Under the pieces are notes generated by a model. The model worked only from the letters and a program-made list of their open reading frames with translations, was not told the origin of the DNA and ran no database searches. From positions 1,540,304 to 1,604,303 of the forward strand of contig NZ_LT964739.1 of NCBI RefSeq assembly GCF_900240265.1: DNA of 64,000 bases, read 5' to 3'. The translations under genes were made by a program, and so were the position numbers. Source of the DNA: Galactobacillus timonensis. Lineage in GTDB: Bacteria; Bacillota_I; Bacilli_A; Erysipelotrichales; Erysipelotrichaceae. Positions 55,843 through 63,992 of the stretch are shown here, piece by piece. Every line of letters starts with the position of its first letter. Position 1 is the first letter of the stretch.

Positions 55843-56934
55843 CTAGAACAGCATCGTTTTGTCTTCGCCCATTCCCATCATTCCATCGAGGATGTACATG
55901 GTCCCGTCTTCGTCGCGGACATAGCCGCTTAACTCACCGAATGTTACGTAGTAGTCGATTGAGATGATTCCGGCATGCAGGACCATGGGGCTGATGCCCT
56001 GAACAAGGAAGCGGATACGAACCATATCGTGTTCATCGTTGATGAGCCAGACACTTTGGCCGCGAAAATCTTTGGACTGAGGCCGGCGCTGGAATGTGAC
56101 GGGCGGCAGAAGGCTGGTTTCGCCCTCTTTCCAGATCAGGTTTTCATTGTATTTATCCTGATCCATGGACTGGTTGCGGGTCAGATTCAGGGCGAGGAAC
56201 TGTTTTCTGCCATTGTGTACATTGGTGCCCATGGTCGTTACCCAGTCGTAGTGCATGCGGCGGGGATAATAGCCGCGATGATCGTCGACGACGGCGGTAG
56301 TATCTTCGTTCGAGAATATTGTTTCGCCATTCAGAACAAGTTTTCCTTCGGCATGGAAAAAATCTTTCTGGCTGTACAGCGGACGATTGGGGCCGAAGGG
56401 AATACTGACGACGCTTGGTCTGGAAATACGGGTGAGATGAAAATCGTAGGAGATTGTATCGCTGGATGATGAATTACTTCCGGTATGGTGTCCACTGAGG
56501 TGGCATGCTCCATTTTCGAAAGAATTCTCATAGCGTATATGGCTTGTCTTTGTTTCGGCTTCCGTGATACTGCCATGCAGAAGATTGGGGGCGATGTGCG
56601 TATCCCGGCTGGCAAGGTTTGTATCCCAGGTCGTTACTTTTTTCGTACGCCTGTCGAAGAAAATGTTCAGCGTTTTGCCGAAAAAACCCATGTCACAGAC
56701 GACGGCCAGCAGGACGCCTTCCTTGAGACTGATTTCGGTCGCTTCCCAGAGGGTCAGCCTGTAACGGTTGAGAATCTGCGGGGCACGGGTCGGCTTTCTG
56801 GCACGGAGAAGGTCCATGGATTCGAATTCGCGATCGAAGGTTCCAAAGACGCAATTGCCGTCAGCGTCTACGAGCTCTTTTGAGACGGGTACACTGCGCC
56901 GGCAGGGGTCGATAAAACGGCTGTAGTTATTCAT
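55843..56934 (-). CDS. DUF2804 family protein
   Basis: A 363-residue protein that fits DUF2804 over its length: WEATEISLKEGVLLAVVCDM near the start, then DDHRGYYPRRMHYDWVTTMG, ALNLTRNQSMDQDKYNENLI and the LPPVTF block, with a GMGEDK end. The repeated conserved Asp, Asn and Trp residues are as in the family, which has a beta-rich fold related to lipocalin-like or secondary-metabolite proteins but no known function. It lies convergent to the alpha/beta hydrolase, 6 bp away. Confidence 0.85.
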   Translation of the reverse strand: MNNYSRFIDPCRRSVPVSKELVDADGNCVFGTFDREFESMDLLRARKPTRAPQILNRYRLTLWEATEISLKEGVLLAVVCDMGFFGKTLNIFFDRRTKKVTTWDTNLASRDTHIAPNLLHGSITEAETKTSHIRYENSFENGACHLSGHHTGSNSSSSDTISYDFHLTRISRPSVVSIPFGPNRPLYSQKDFFHAEGKLVLNGETIFSNEDTTAVVDDHRGYYPRRMHYDWVTTMGTNVHNGRKQFLALNLTRNQSMDQDKYNENLIWKEGETSLLPPVTFQRRPQSKDFRGQSVWLINDEHDMVRIRFLVQGISPMVLHAGIISIDYYVTFGELSGYVRDEDGTMYILDGMMGMGEDKTMLF

Positions 56935-57131
56935 TATGATTTCCTTTCCTGATTCTTTCCTGCCTCAGTATAGGACGTTGAGATCGAAGGCGTCAAATGA
57001 CGGGAAACGCATCGAATGTAAGAAATGTAAGAATAGGCAGGAAAAAGTGGAAACTGTTTCAGCCTGAGGGACAGAAAGTGAAAGAAGTCAGGCGGGGTTC
57101 AATATAATGGAAAAAGCAGGGAGAAACAGAC

Positions 57132-58163
57132 ATGGAAAAGAAGAATATTGACTGGAAAAATCTGAGCTTCAGTTATCAGCCGATTGATCAGCGCTATGTT
57201 GCGGATTATGTCAACGGCGCCTGGACGGAAGGCAGGCTCAGCAGCGATCCGATGATTACGATGAGTGAGTGTGCAGGGGTTCTGCAGTACTCGCAATCTG
57301 TATTCGAGGGACTGAAGGCTTATACAACCAGAGATGATCATATTGTGTGCTTCCGGCCGGACCTCAATGCCGAGCGGATGTACAACAGTGCACTGCGCAT
57401 GGAGATGCCGCCGTATCCGAAGGACAGGTTCGTGGAAGGCGTCAGGGAAGTCGTCAGCGCCAATGCCGCCTGGGTACCTCCGTATGGAACAGGAGCGACC
57501 CTGTATCTGCGTCCGTATATGTTCGGCATCAGCCCGGTCATCGGCGTTGCGCCGGCAAAGGATTATCAGTTCCGCATCTTCGGGACTCCGGTCGGCCCTT
57601 ACTTCAAGGGCGGCGTCAAGCCGATTGTCGTCAAAGTCAGTGATTTCGACCGCGCAGCTCCCCGTGGGACGGGCCATATCAAGGCCGGCCTGAACTACGC
57701 CATGAGCATGCATGCGATCGTGACGGCGCATCAGGAGGGATTTGCCGAAAACATCTACCTCGATGCGGCGACCCGTACCAAGGTTGAAGAAACCGGCGGC
57801 GCCAACATTCTTTTCGTCGATGGTGACAATACGCTTGTCGTCCCGAAGTCGGACACGATTCTTCCTTCCATCACGAGACGTTCACTGGTCTATGTTGCAG
57901 AACATTATCTGAACATGAAGGTCGATGAGCGGCCGGTGTACTGGGAAGAAGTCAAGGAACATAAGTTCAAGGAATGCGGCCTGTGCGGAACGGCAGCCGT
58001 CATCTCACCGATCGGAGAGATCAATGATCATGGTACGATCATCGATTTCCCTTCCGGGATGGAAGAAATCGGACCGGTGATGAAGAAGCTGAGAGAGACA
58101 CTGCTTGGTATTCAGATGGGAGAGATCGAAGCTCCCAAGGGCTGGATTTTCCAGATTGCCTGA
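57132..58163 (+). CDS. ilvE: Branched-chain amino-acid aminotransferase
   Basis: A 343-residue fold-type IV PLP enzyme of the BCAT type, which transfers amino groups between Leu, Ile or Val and 2-oxoglutarate. Visible are QSVFEGLKAYTTRDDHIVCFRP with the RP motif (in part), ATLYLRPYMFG, the likely PLP lysine in GTGHIKAGLNYAMSM, and the EETGGANILFV strand followed by GLCGTAAVISPIG near the C-terminus. A TATAAT at 57103-57108 and GGGAG before the ATG support independent transcription. Confidence 0.96.
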   Translation: MEKKNIDWKNLSFSYQPIDQRYVADYVNGAWTEGRLSSDPMITMSECAGVLQYSQSVFEGLKAYTTRDDHIVCFRPDLNAERMYNSALRMEMPPYPKDRFVEGVREVVSANAAWVPPYGTGATLYLRPYMFGISPVIGVAPAKDYQFRIFGTPVGPYFKGGVKPIVVKVSDFDRAAPRGTGHIKAGLNYAMSMHAIVTAHQEGFAENIYLDAATRTKVEETGGANILFVDGDNTLVVPKSDTILPSITRRSLVYVAEHYLNMKVDERPVYWEEVKEHKFKECGLCGTAAVISPIGEINDHGTIIDFPSGMEEIGPVMKKLRETLLGIQMGEIEAPKGWIFQIA

Positions 58164-58305
58164 ACAAAACAACATATATATTTTTTTGCACCTTCAGCGA
58201 CCATTGATCATGCGTACAACGGCGGGGTCAAAGAGGTCGATGTTTTCCTCCTGGTCACTTTAGAAGGTTGAGCAAGTGCTGGTGATCGGGACTACAATAG
58301 CACCT

Positions 58306-59658
58306 GTGAAAAATAGACATGGAAAAACACAGATCGATATGCTGGAGGGCAGCCTTGGTGACAAGATCCTTTTCTTTGCGCTTCCGTTGGCTGCAGCCAG
58401 TATTCTGCAGCAGCTGTTTAACAGCGCGGATCTGGCGGTTGTGGGACGGTTTGATTCGGCGGCGGCGATGGCTGCGGTTGGCTCCAATGCGCCGGTCATC
58501 AATCTGATTGTGTCGTTGTTTACAGGACTTTCGGTAGGGGCAAATGTTGTGATTGCGTCGATGGTCGGAGCTGGGCGTCAGAAGGAGTGTCCCCGCGCCG
58601 TTTCGACGCTGTTTACGATGGCCCTGCTGTCGGGCGTTGCATTGATCTTCATCGGGCTTCTGCTGGCGCGGCCGATTCTTTCTCTGATGGGGGCGCCGGC
58701 TAATGTGATGAATCTGGCCAGCGAATATCTGGAAATCTACTTTCTCGGCATGCCGTTTGTCATGATCTATAACTTCGTCAGCGCTATTCTGAGGGCCCGG
58801 GGCGATGCGCGGCGGCCGTTGATTGCGTTGACGATTGCCGGTATTGCCAATGTGTTTCTGAATCTGTTTTTTGTGATCGTTATGGATTTGTCTGTGGCGG
58901 GCGTTGCGATTGCGACCGACATTTCCGGTGCGATCAGTGCAGCCATTGTTACCTGGGATCTGGCACATGAGGAGGAAGATTTCCACCTGAATCTTCGTCA
59001 TCTTTGTCTGGATCACCGATACATTGTGAAAACGGTAAAAATCGGTCTTCCGGCAGGACTGCAGGGTGCGGTATTCGCTTTGAGCAACGTTGTCATTCAG
59101 ACGGCAATCAACAGCTTCGGCGCCAATGCCATCGCCGGCGCAAGCGCCGGTTCCAATTTCGAGTTCATGTGCTATTTCATCATCAATGCGTTTGCCCAGA
59201 CGGCGGTTACCTTTACGTCGCAGAACTTTGCGGCAAAGAAATTCGACCGGTGCAAGCGCGTGCTGCGCTGGTGCTGGGGACTGGGAACGGTGCTGACGCT
59301 GGCGCTAAGCCTGGTCTTCTGGTTCGGCCGCGGCTTCTTCATCCGGTTCTTTACGGAGGATCCGGAAGTCATTCAGTATGCCTATGTCCGTATGCTGTTT
59401 GTCAGTACGCTCGAAATCGGGACGGGACTCTATGAAATACCGGGCGGGTGTTTGCGCGGGATGGGCCGCAGTATGACACCAGCCTTGCTGACGATCCTGG
59501 GGTCGTGCGTCTTCCGTCTGATCTACATCAATACGATCTTTCTGCGCTTCCGCTCCTTTGAAACACTGTTTATGATCTATCCCGTTTCGTGGCTGTTAAC
59601 CGGTGCGATGGTCATTTCGGCGTACTACAGCGCACGAAAGCATCTCTTTGTGATGTAA
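58306..59658 (+). CDS. MATE family efflux transporter
   Basis: A 450-residue exporter with about 12 membrane segments. The opening DMLEGSLGDKILFFALPLAA and the VGRFDSAAAMAAVGSNAPVI motif (in part) resemble the MATE gene at 27571, so the two are related paralogues. The start is uncertain: GTG 58306 gives the usual N-terminal length and lies 8 bp after a TACAAT box, hinting at a nearly leaderless message, whereas ATG 58339 and GTG 58276 lack better ribosome sites. No functional neighbours. Confidence 0.85.
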   Translation: MKNRHGKTQIDMLEGSLGDKILFFALPLAAASILQQLFNSADLAVVGRFDSAAAMAAVGSNAPVINLIVSLFTGLSVGANVVIASMVGAGRQKECPRAVSTLFTMALLSGVALIFIGLLLARPILSLMGAPANVMNLASEYLEIYFLGMPFVMIYNFVSAILRARGDARRPLIALTIAGIANVFLNLFFVIVMDLSVAGVAIATDISGAISAAIVTWDLAHEEEDFHLNLRHLCLDHRYIVKTVKIGLPAGLQGAVFALSNVVIQTAINSFGANAIAGASAGSNFEFMCYFIINAFAQTAVTFTSQNFAAKKFDRCKRVLRWCWGLGTVLTLALSLVFWFGRGFFIRFFTEDPEVIQYAYVRMLFVSTLEIGTGLYEIPGGCLRGMGRSMTPALLTILGSCVFRLIYINTIFLRFRSFETLFMIYPVSWLLTGAMVISAYYSARKHLFVM

Positions 59659-59693
59659 ACGGGGAAGATCGCTGTGAATTCTTCTGTTTCCTA

Positions 59694-59723
59694 TTGTTTC
59701 ATCATGGAGTAAACTGCTAGAAT
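59694..59723 (+). promoter_or_regulatory. Probable efp promoter
   Basis: TTGTTT at 59694-59699 and TAGAAT at 59718-59723 are spaced by 18 bp, followed by the GGAGG ribosome site of efp at 59750-59754. Confidence 0.5.
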
Positions 59724-59759
59724 ATCAGCGCAAAAGAAAGAAATTGTTTGGAGGATAGT

Positions 59760-60317
59760 ATGGCAATCGAAGCTGGAGATTTTAAAACAGGATTAACCGT
59801 CATGGTTGATGGCGATCCGTGGGTCGTCCTGGAGTTCATGCATGTGAAGCCGGGCAAGGGCGCCGCAATTCTGAAGACGAAGATGCGCAACCTTAAGACC
59901 GGATCGACACAGGAGCGCAACTTCAATGCAAACACGAAGTTCGAGCCGGCAATGATCGAGAAGAAGGCAGTCAACTATTCCTATGAAGCAGGTGGAACCT
60001 ACAGCTTCATGGATATGGAGACCTATGAGACCTATGATCTTTCCGCAGAACAGATCGGGGACAACAAGTATTTCCTGAAGGAAGGCATGGAGTGCTACCT
60101 GATGATTTTCAACGGTGACATTCTCAACGTTCAGCTGCCGGATAAGGTTGAACTGACTGTCGCTGAGACGACACCGGGTGTCAAGGGTGCCAACTCTTCG
60201 CAGACCAAGGATGCGACGACTGATACAGGTTTGACGCTGCGTGTTCCGCAGTTCATCAATACCGGTGACGTCATCATCGTTACTACGGCTGATGGGAAGT
60301 ATTCTTCGAGAGCTTGA
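59760..60317 (+). CDS. efp: Elongation factor P
   Basis: A 185-residue EF-P with the three-barrel arrangement. It rescues ribosomes stalled on polyproline. The tip loop of domain I reads HVKPGKGAAILKTKMRN, with the lysine that in many bacteria carries a modification (Lys32 of PGKG). The C-terminal signature GLTLRVPQFINTGDVIIVTT is intact. GGAGG at 59750-59754 sets the ATG at 59760; the ATG 12 bp earlier is too close to it. Its stop codon lies within a terminator. Confidence 0.97.
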   Translation: MAIEAGDFKTGLTVMVDGDPWVVLEFMHVKPGKGAAILKTKMRNLKTGSTQERNFNANTKFEPAMIEKKAVNYSYEAGGTYSFMDMETYETYDLSAEQIGDNKYFLKEGMECYLMIFNGDILNVQLPDKVELTVAETTPGVKGANSSQTKDATTDTGLTLRVPQFINTGDVIIVTTADGKYSSRA

Positions 60318-60333
60318 TCAAGCTCTCTTTTTT
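60308..60333 (+). terminator. Intrinsic terminator overlapping the efp stop codon
   Basis: GAGAGCTTGATCAAGCTCTC (60308-60327) is a perfect 20-base palindrome followed by TTTTTT (60328-60333). The efp TGA (60315-60317) is inside the stem and the next start codon is only 9 bp past the T run. Confidence 0.88.
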
Positions 60334-60341
60334 CTGTCTGT

Positions 60342-61088
60342 ATGAAAAGAATTGTTCTGATTACCGGAGCTTCGAGAGGGATCGGTGCCGCCACGGCACT
60401 GAATCTTGCCGGGGCCGGGTATGATATTGTCATTAACTATCATCATTCCAAAGATGCGGCGGAAGAGCTGCAGAAGAAAATTCTTACTTCCTTTCCCGTC
60501 CGGTGCATGACGTTCTGCGCCGATGTATCAAAGGAAGGAGAAGTCGAGGCCATGGGCAGCGCCGTGGAAGATATGCTGGGCAGCGTATCGGTTCTGATCA
60601 ACAATGCGGCAGTCGACCTTTCCAACCTCGTTCAGTTCAAGACGGCAGATGAATTTCGCCGCGTTCTCGATGTCAATGTCGTCGGCGCCTACAATTGCGC
60701 GAAACGCTTTGCGTCAGGCATGAAAGAAACAGGCTATGGCCGCATCATCAATGTATCCTCCACCAACGGCCTCAACACTTACTATCCAATGAGCTTTGAC
60801 TACGATGCTTCAAAGGCGGCTTTGATTTCCCTGACCCATAACATGGCACTGCAGTATGCGCCGAATGTTCATGTCAATGCGATTGCGCCGGGCTTCATTG
60901 GAACGGAAAGTGAACTGGATGGCTATGATGAAGAATTTCTGAAGGAAGAGTGTCAGAAAATTCTGGTGGAACGCTATGGAAAACCGGAAGAGGTAGCGAG
61001 CCTCATCCGGTTTCTGATCAGCGATGACGCCGATTATATTAACAACACGGTGATCCGCATCGATGGCGGACAGAGGGGAAGCTGCTGA
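60342..61088 (+). CDS. SDR family oxidoreductase (FabG-like)
   Basis: A 248-residue short-chain dehydrogenase. The cofactor site is TGASRGIGAATAL at residues 8-20, then LINNAAVDLS and VSSTNG with the catalytic serine, and YDASKAAL with the YxxxK tyrosine and lysine, ending in the IRIDGGQRG family signature. Its relation to FabG suggests reduction of an oxo group with NADPH, but no fatty-acid genes are near. The start codon lies directly after the efp terminator without a clear ribosome site. Confidence 0.9.
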   Translation: MKRIVLITGASRGIGAATALNLAGAGYDIVINYHHSKDAAEELQKKILTSFPVRCMTFCADVSKEGEVEAMGSAVEDMLGSVSVLINNAAVDLSNLVQFKTADEFRRVLDVNVVGAYNCAKRFASGMKETGYGRIINVSSTNGLNTYYPMSFDYDASKAALISLTHNMALQYAPNVHVNAIAPGFIGTESELDGYDEEFLKEECQKILVERYGKPEEVASLIRFLISDDADYINNTVIRIDGGQRGSC

Positions 61089-61098
61089 GTTTCCTCTT

Positions 61099-62355
61099 TT
61101 ATTGTTCCTGTTCGATCCGGGTCAGTGCCAGAAGGATACTGAGCTTTCCGTACTCCGGCGTCAGGCCGCCCTGGATATACAGGGTATACGGTTCAATGAC
61201 CGGAGCGTCGGCGGAAAGTTCAATCGTCGAGCCCTGGGTGAAGCAGCCGGCAGCCATCACTTCATCGAAGGGGTAGCCGGGCATCGGAGCCGGAAGAATA
61301 TGGACAAAGGAATCAATCGGCGACGCATTCTGAATGCCCTGCGTGAAGCGGACAAGATTTTCCTTACTGCCCAGTTCCACCGTCTGGATGATATCGGTAC
61401 GGTATTCATCCCAGCGCGGCGACACATTGTGGAAGTCGAGCTTTTCCAGCATCCAGGCACAGAAGGCCATCGACTTGAGAGCGCTGCGCACAGCACCCGG
61501 AGCCATGTAGATGCCCTTGAAAAAGGAAATGTTCTGATTGAAGTTGGCACCCTGTTCCTTGCCGATGCCGGGTGCCGTCAGACGGTCGGCGACCATTTCA
61601 ATGACGTCCCTGCGTCCCGCAATGTAACCACCGGTCGAGGCGATGCCGCCGCCGAGGTTCTTCATCAGAGAGCCGACAACGACATCCGCGCCGGCGTGGC
61701 CCGGTTCCTCTTTTTCAACCAGTTCGCCATAGCAGTTATCGACCATGATGAGAACTTCATCATTCACTTCCCGGATCTTCTGAATCAGGTGACGGATTCT
61801 GGCGATCGTCAGTGATTTGCGCTGCGAATAGCCGCGGGAACGCTGAATCTCGACAAGCTTCACATCCTTTTTCGCGAGGCGGGAAAGGATGCGCTCTTCG
61901 TCAAACTCATTGTTCACAAGATCAATCTGTTCATACTTGACGCCGGCATTTTTCAGGGACTGGCTTGAATCGCCGCTCAGACCGATCATTTCCTGCAGAG
62001 AATCATACGGCGTGCCGGTCAGGGAAATCATCGTATCTCCATGTCTTAACAATGCAGAAAATGTGAGCCACAGTGCATTGGTTCCGCTCATGATCTGCGG
62101 ACGTACCAGGGCATCTTCACATCCGAGAATTTCAGCAAAGATCCGCTCCAGCTTGTCGCGTCCCTCATCGTAATTGCCATAGCCGTTGATATCGGCAAAA
62201 TCGGTATAGGAAACATTGTTCTTGATAAAGGCGGAAAGAACGCGGTCGGAATTGTACATGCAGGTTCTGTCGATTTCTGCATAGATATCCTTCAGGGCAG
62301 TATCCGCTTCTTCTGCCATCGTTAACAGTTTCGAATCAATCTGATCCTTGATCAT
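61099..62355 (-). CDS. Methionine gamma-lyase-like PLP protein (aluminum resistance/YnbB family)
   Basis: A 418-residue fold-type I PLP protein of the family sometimes called aluminum resistance protein: YGNYDEGRDKLERIFAEILG, VRPQIMSGTNALWLTFSALL, then VDNCYGELVEKEEPGHAGADVVVGSLMKNLGGGIA with the Schiff-base lysine, and FKGIYMAPGAVRSALK (cited in parts). The reaction is undetermined. Its start codon is 6 bp after the IscB stop, and neither a ribosome site nor a promoter is visible in between, so insertion of the IscB element may have removed its 5' signals. Confidence 0.9.
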   Translation of the reverse strand: MIKDQIDSKLLTMAEEADTALKDIYAEIDRTCMYNSDRVLSAFIKNNVSYTDFADINGYGNYDEGRDKLERIFAEILGCEDALVRPQIMSGTNALWLTFSALLRHGDTMISLTGTPYDSLQEMIGLSGDSSQSLKNAGVKYEQIDLVNNEFDEERILSRLAKKDVKLVEIQRSRGYSQRKSLTIARIRHLIQKIREVNDEVLIMVDNCYGELVEKEEPGHAGADVVVGSLMKNLGGGIASTGGYIAGRRDVIEMVADRLTAPGIGKEQGANFNQNISFFKGIYMAPGAVRSALKSMAFCAWMLEKLDFHNVSPRWDEYRTDIIQTVELGSKENLVRFTQGIQNASPIDSFVHILPAPMPGYPFDEVMAAGCFTQGSTIELSADAPVIEPYTLYIQGGLTPEYGKLSILLALTRIEQEQ

Positions 62356-62361
62356 AAAATT

Positions 62362-63666
62362 TCAGGCGAGGAAACCCACGGATTCATTCGTGGGAGGAAT
62401 CGCCTTTCTCCTTTCCAGCAACGCCCCTGCGTTGCAATGCTGAACTGAAAACTTTCTGAAGCTCAGCGATCCACCGCTCACTTTGACACCGTCAAGTGTG
62501 CGAATATCCATCTGCCCAGATGCCCTGCGCCCGAATATGAAATACGTGTTTCTGGCGTACTTCACGGAGTCAAACAGCCGGCACCCTTTCACCACATGAG
62601 GGGCCTGATTGCGTTTGCGGATACCGCCTTTCAGGATCTTGTTTTTGTGAATCTGGCGGTTATGCCTCCGCACAGCTTTGGCAAAATACCAGACATCATC
62701 CGGCACGGCGGTGAAGTGCTTGCTGATGACGATGGCATCGTTGATGTGAGACTTTTCGATGCGATACAGATCACGGTACAGCTTCGTGATATAGCCGTAT
62801 GTTCCATTCACCGGGATGCCTGGTTCTGCGCGCAGACGCTCCAGCATCGTTTTGCGCATAATGCCCATGAATGCCGCATCGCGCAGAGACTTTGTGCTGC
62901 GTTTAGCTTTACGAGCATGAAGCGTTTTTGCGCCGGCATGAATCGCTTTGTGGCAGTCTTCACACAGCGTGATCAGATTACCCGGCGCATTGCCACCGGT
63001 TTTGCGGCTTTCCAGATGGTGCACATGGAACTGCACACCATCACCGTGCTTCCCGCAGCACTGACAGGTGTAGTTATCACGTTTCAAAACATACTGACGA
63101 ACGTTATAACTGTCGTACATCTCGCCAAGCTGATAATCAGTGCCGACCGGAAGGGGCCTGCCTTCTTCCACCGCCTTCATGCGCTGTGTGTCAAACTCTG
63201 CAGTCTCTACATGAACTTCCGTAATCGGAAGAATCTGCTGTACGTGTTTGATCGCAGTGATGTGCTCCTGGATCTTTACCTCAACAGACGGTGCCAGCCA
63301 GCCTTTGCGCTTGGCATGCACACGATTGTCGAAACGCACTTTGCGGTAACGCGTCTTACGATTCCGGCGGGATCTTCTATTCTGCCGCCTAACAGACATC
63401 AGATTTACGACGTCATTGCGAGGCGTCAGTTCTTCTGCAAACAGAACTTCTTTTTCAGTTGTGGCGGCAATGCCGATATGCTTACTTCCGGCATCAACGC
63501 CAAGTGATACAGGCTGCTTATATCCCGAACTTCCATACAGAAGCCGGATCGTGAAAGGCATCTGCTTCGCAACAACTGCTTTCTGCTGTTTCAGCAGCAG
63601 CCTTGCTTTTTTCGGATTACACGGCATCAGCGGATTGCCGTGTTTGTTAAGCACAAAGACTTTCAT
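62362..63666 (-). CDS. iscB: IscB-type RNA-guided endonuclease
   Basis: A 434-residue IscB, the ancestor-type relative of Cas9. The N-terminal PLMP domain is NKHGNPLMPCNPKKARLLL, the RuvC-I aspartate is in SLGVDAGSKHIGIA, followed by the arginine-rich bridge helix MSVRRQNRRSRRNRKTRYRK. RuvC-II glutamate is in VHVETAEFDTQR. The inserted HNH nuclease reads CQCCGKHGDGVQFHVHHLE and TLCEDCHKAIH with two CxxC pairs. RuvC-III is HINDAIVI. All catalytic residues appear intact. No transposase (tnpA) is in the window. A noncoding RNA-like flank precedes it. Confidence 0.95.
   Translation of the reverse strand: MKVFVLNKHGNPLMPCNPKKARLLLKQQKAVVAKQMPFTIRLLYGSSGYKQPVSLGVDAGSKHIGIAATTEKEVLFAEELTPRNDVVNLMSVRRQNRRSRRNRKTRYRKVRFDNRVHAKRKGWLAPSVEVKIQEHITAIKHVQQILPITEVHVETAEFDTQRMKAVEEGRPLPVGTDYQLGEMYDSYNVRQYVLKRDNYTCQCCGKHGDGVQFHVHHLESRKTGGNAPGNLITLCEDCHKAIHAGAKTLHARKAKRSTKSLRDAAFMGIMRKTMLERLRAEPGIPVNGTYGYITKLYRDLYRIEKSHINDAIVISKHFTAVPDDVWYFAKAVRRHNRQIHKNKILKGGIRKRNQAPHVVKGCRLFDSVKYARNTYFIFGRRASGQMDIRTLDGVKVSGGSLSFRKFSVQHCNAGALLERRKAIPPTNESVGFLA
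62375..62394 (-). repeat. Terminal hairpin inside the iscB 3' end
   Basis: CCCACG (62375-62380) and CGTGGG (62389-62394) form a hairpin with an 8-base loop within the last codons of iscB. Such CCCACGG-type hairpins mark the right ends of IS200/IS605-superfamily elements, so this probably lies at the end of the mobile unit. Confidence 0.6.
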
Positions 63667-63992
63667 AATGCCGTCCTTTCATTAAGTGCCAGATCAATGA
63701 CGGAGAACAGATCTCCGTCCGGCATCTGGCTGCCGTAGTGAAGCAGAATGCCGGTCTGCTTCGATGCCTTCGCCAATGTTGTCAGTGCTTTTTACACCTG
63801 CCGCACCGCTCCTTTCCCTCAGAGCTTTTAACGACAGGTCCAAGAGCCGCAGATTAGGCATTACGTCCACGGGTTTGATGACAGAGACAACGTAGTACTG
63901 TTAGCGCACATGGCTTGTGCAACAGTACTCAGGCTATTCAGTTAGTGCTTGCGCACTACGGCATGAGGCGATGGGATCTTTTACAATCCCAC
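63667..63992 (-). ncRNA. Candidate omega RNA of the IscB element
   Basis: The 326 bases upstream of iscB have no convincing reading frame but many perfect hairpins: GACGGAGA/TCTCCGTC (63699-63719), GAAGCAGA/TCTGCTTC (63740-63762), a compound hairpin AGTACTGTT/AACAGTACT with an inner GCACA/TGTGC (63894-63929), TAGTGC/GCACTA (63943-63958) and TGGGAT/ATCCCA (63972-63991). The 7-base loop of the second (63748-63754) is complementary to 63719-63725, a potential pseudoknot. Position and structure fit an IscB omega RNA, whose guide would be encoded at the outer end near or beyond the window edge. Confidence 0.82.

Noticed and set aside
57014..57034. Short direct repeat ATGTAAGAA twice upstream of ilvE
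   Set aside because: Only two 9-bp copies with no clear position relative to the promoter; too weak to call an operator.
58180..58260. A 21-codon minus-strand frame (ending DLFDPAVVRMINGR and a stop) preceded by CAGGAGG, downstream of ilvE
   Set aside because: Closed immediately upstream by a stop, very short and without recognised family similarity; possibly the tail of a lost gene, but not supportable as a feature.
62362..63992. CRISPR-Cas9 locus
   Set aside because: The nuclease is short, has the PLMP domain, lacks REC lobes, and no repeat-spacer array or cas1/cas2 is present, so IscB is the correct reading.
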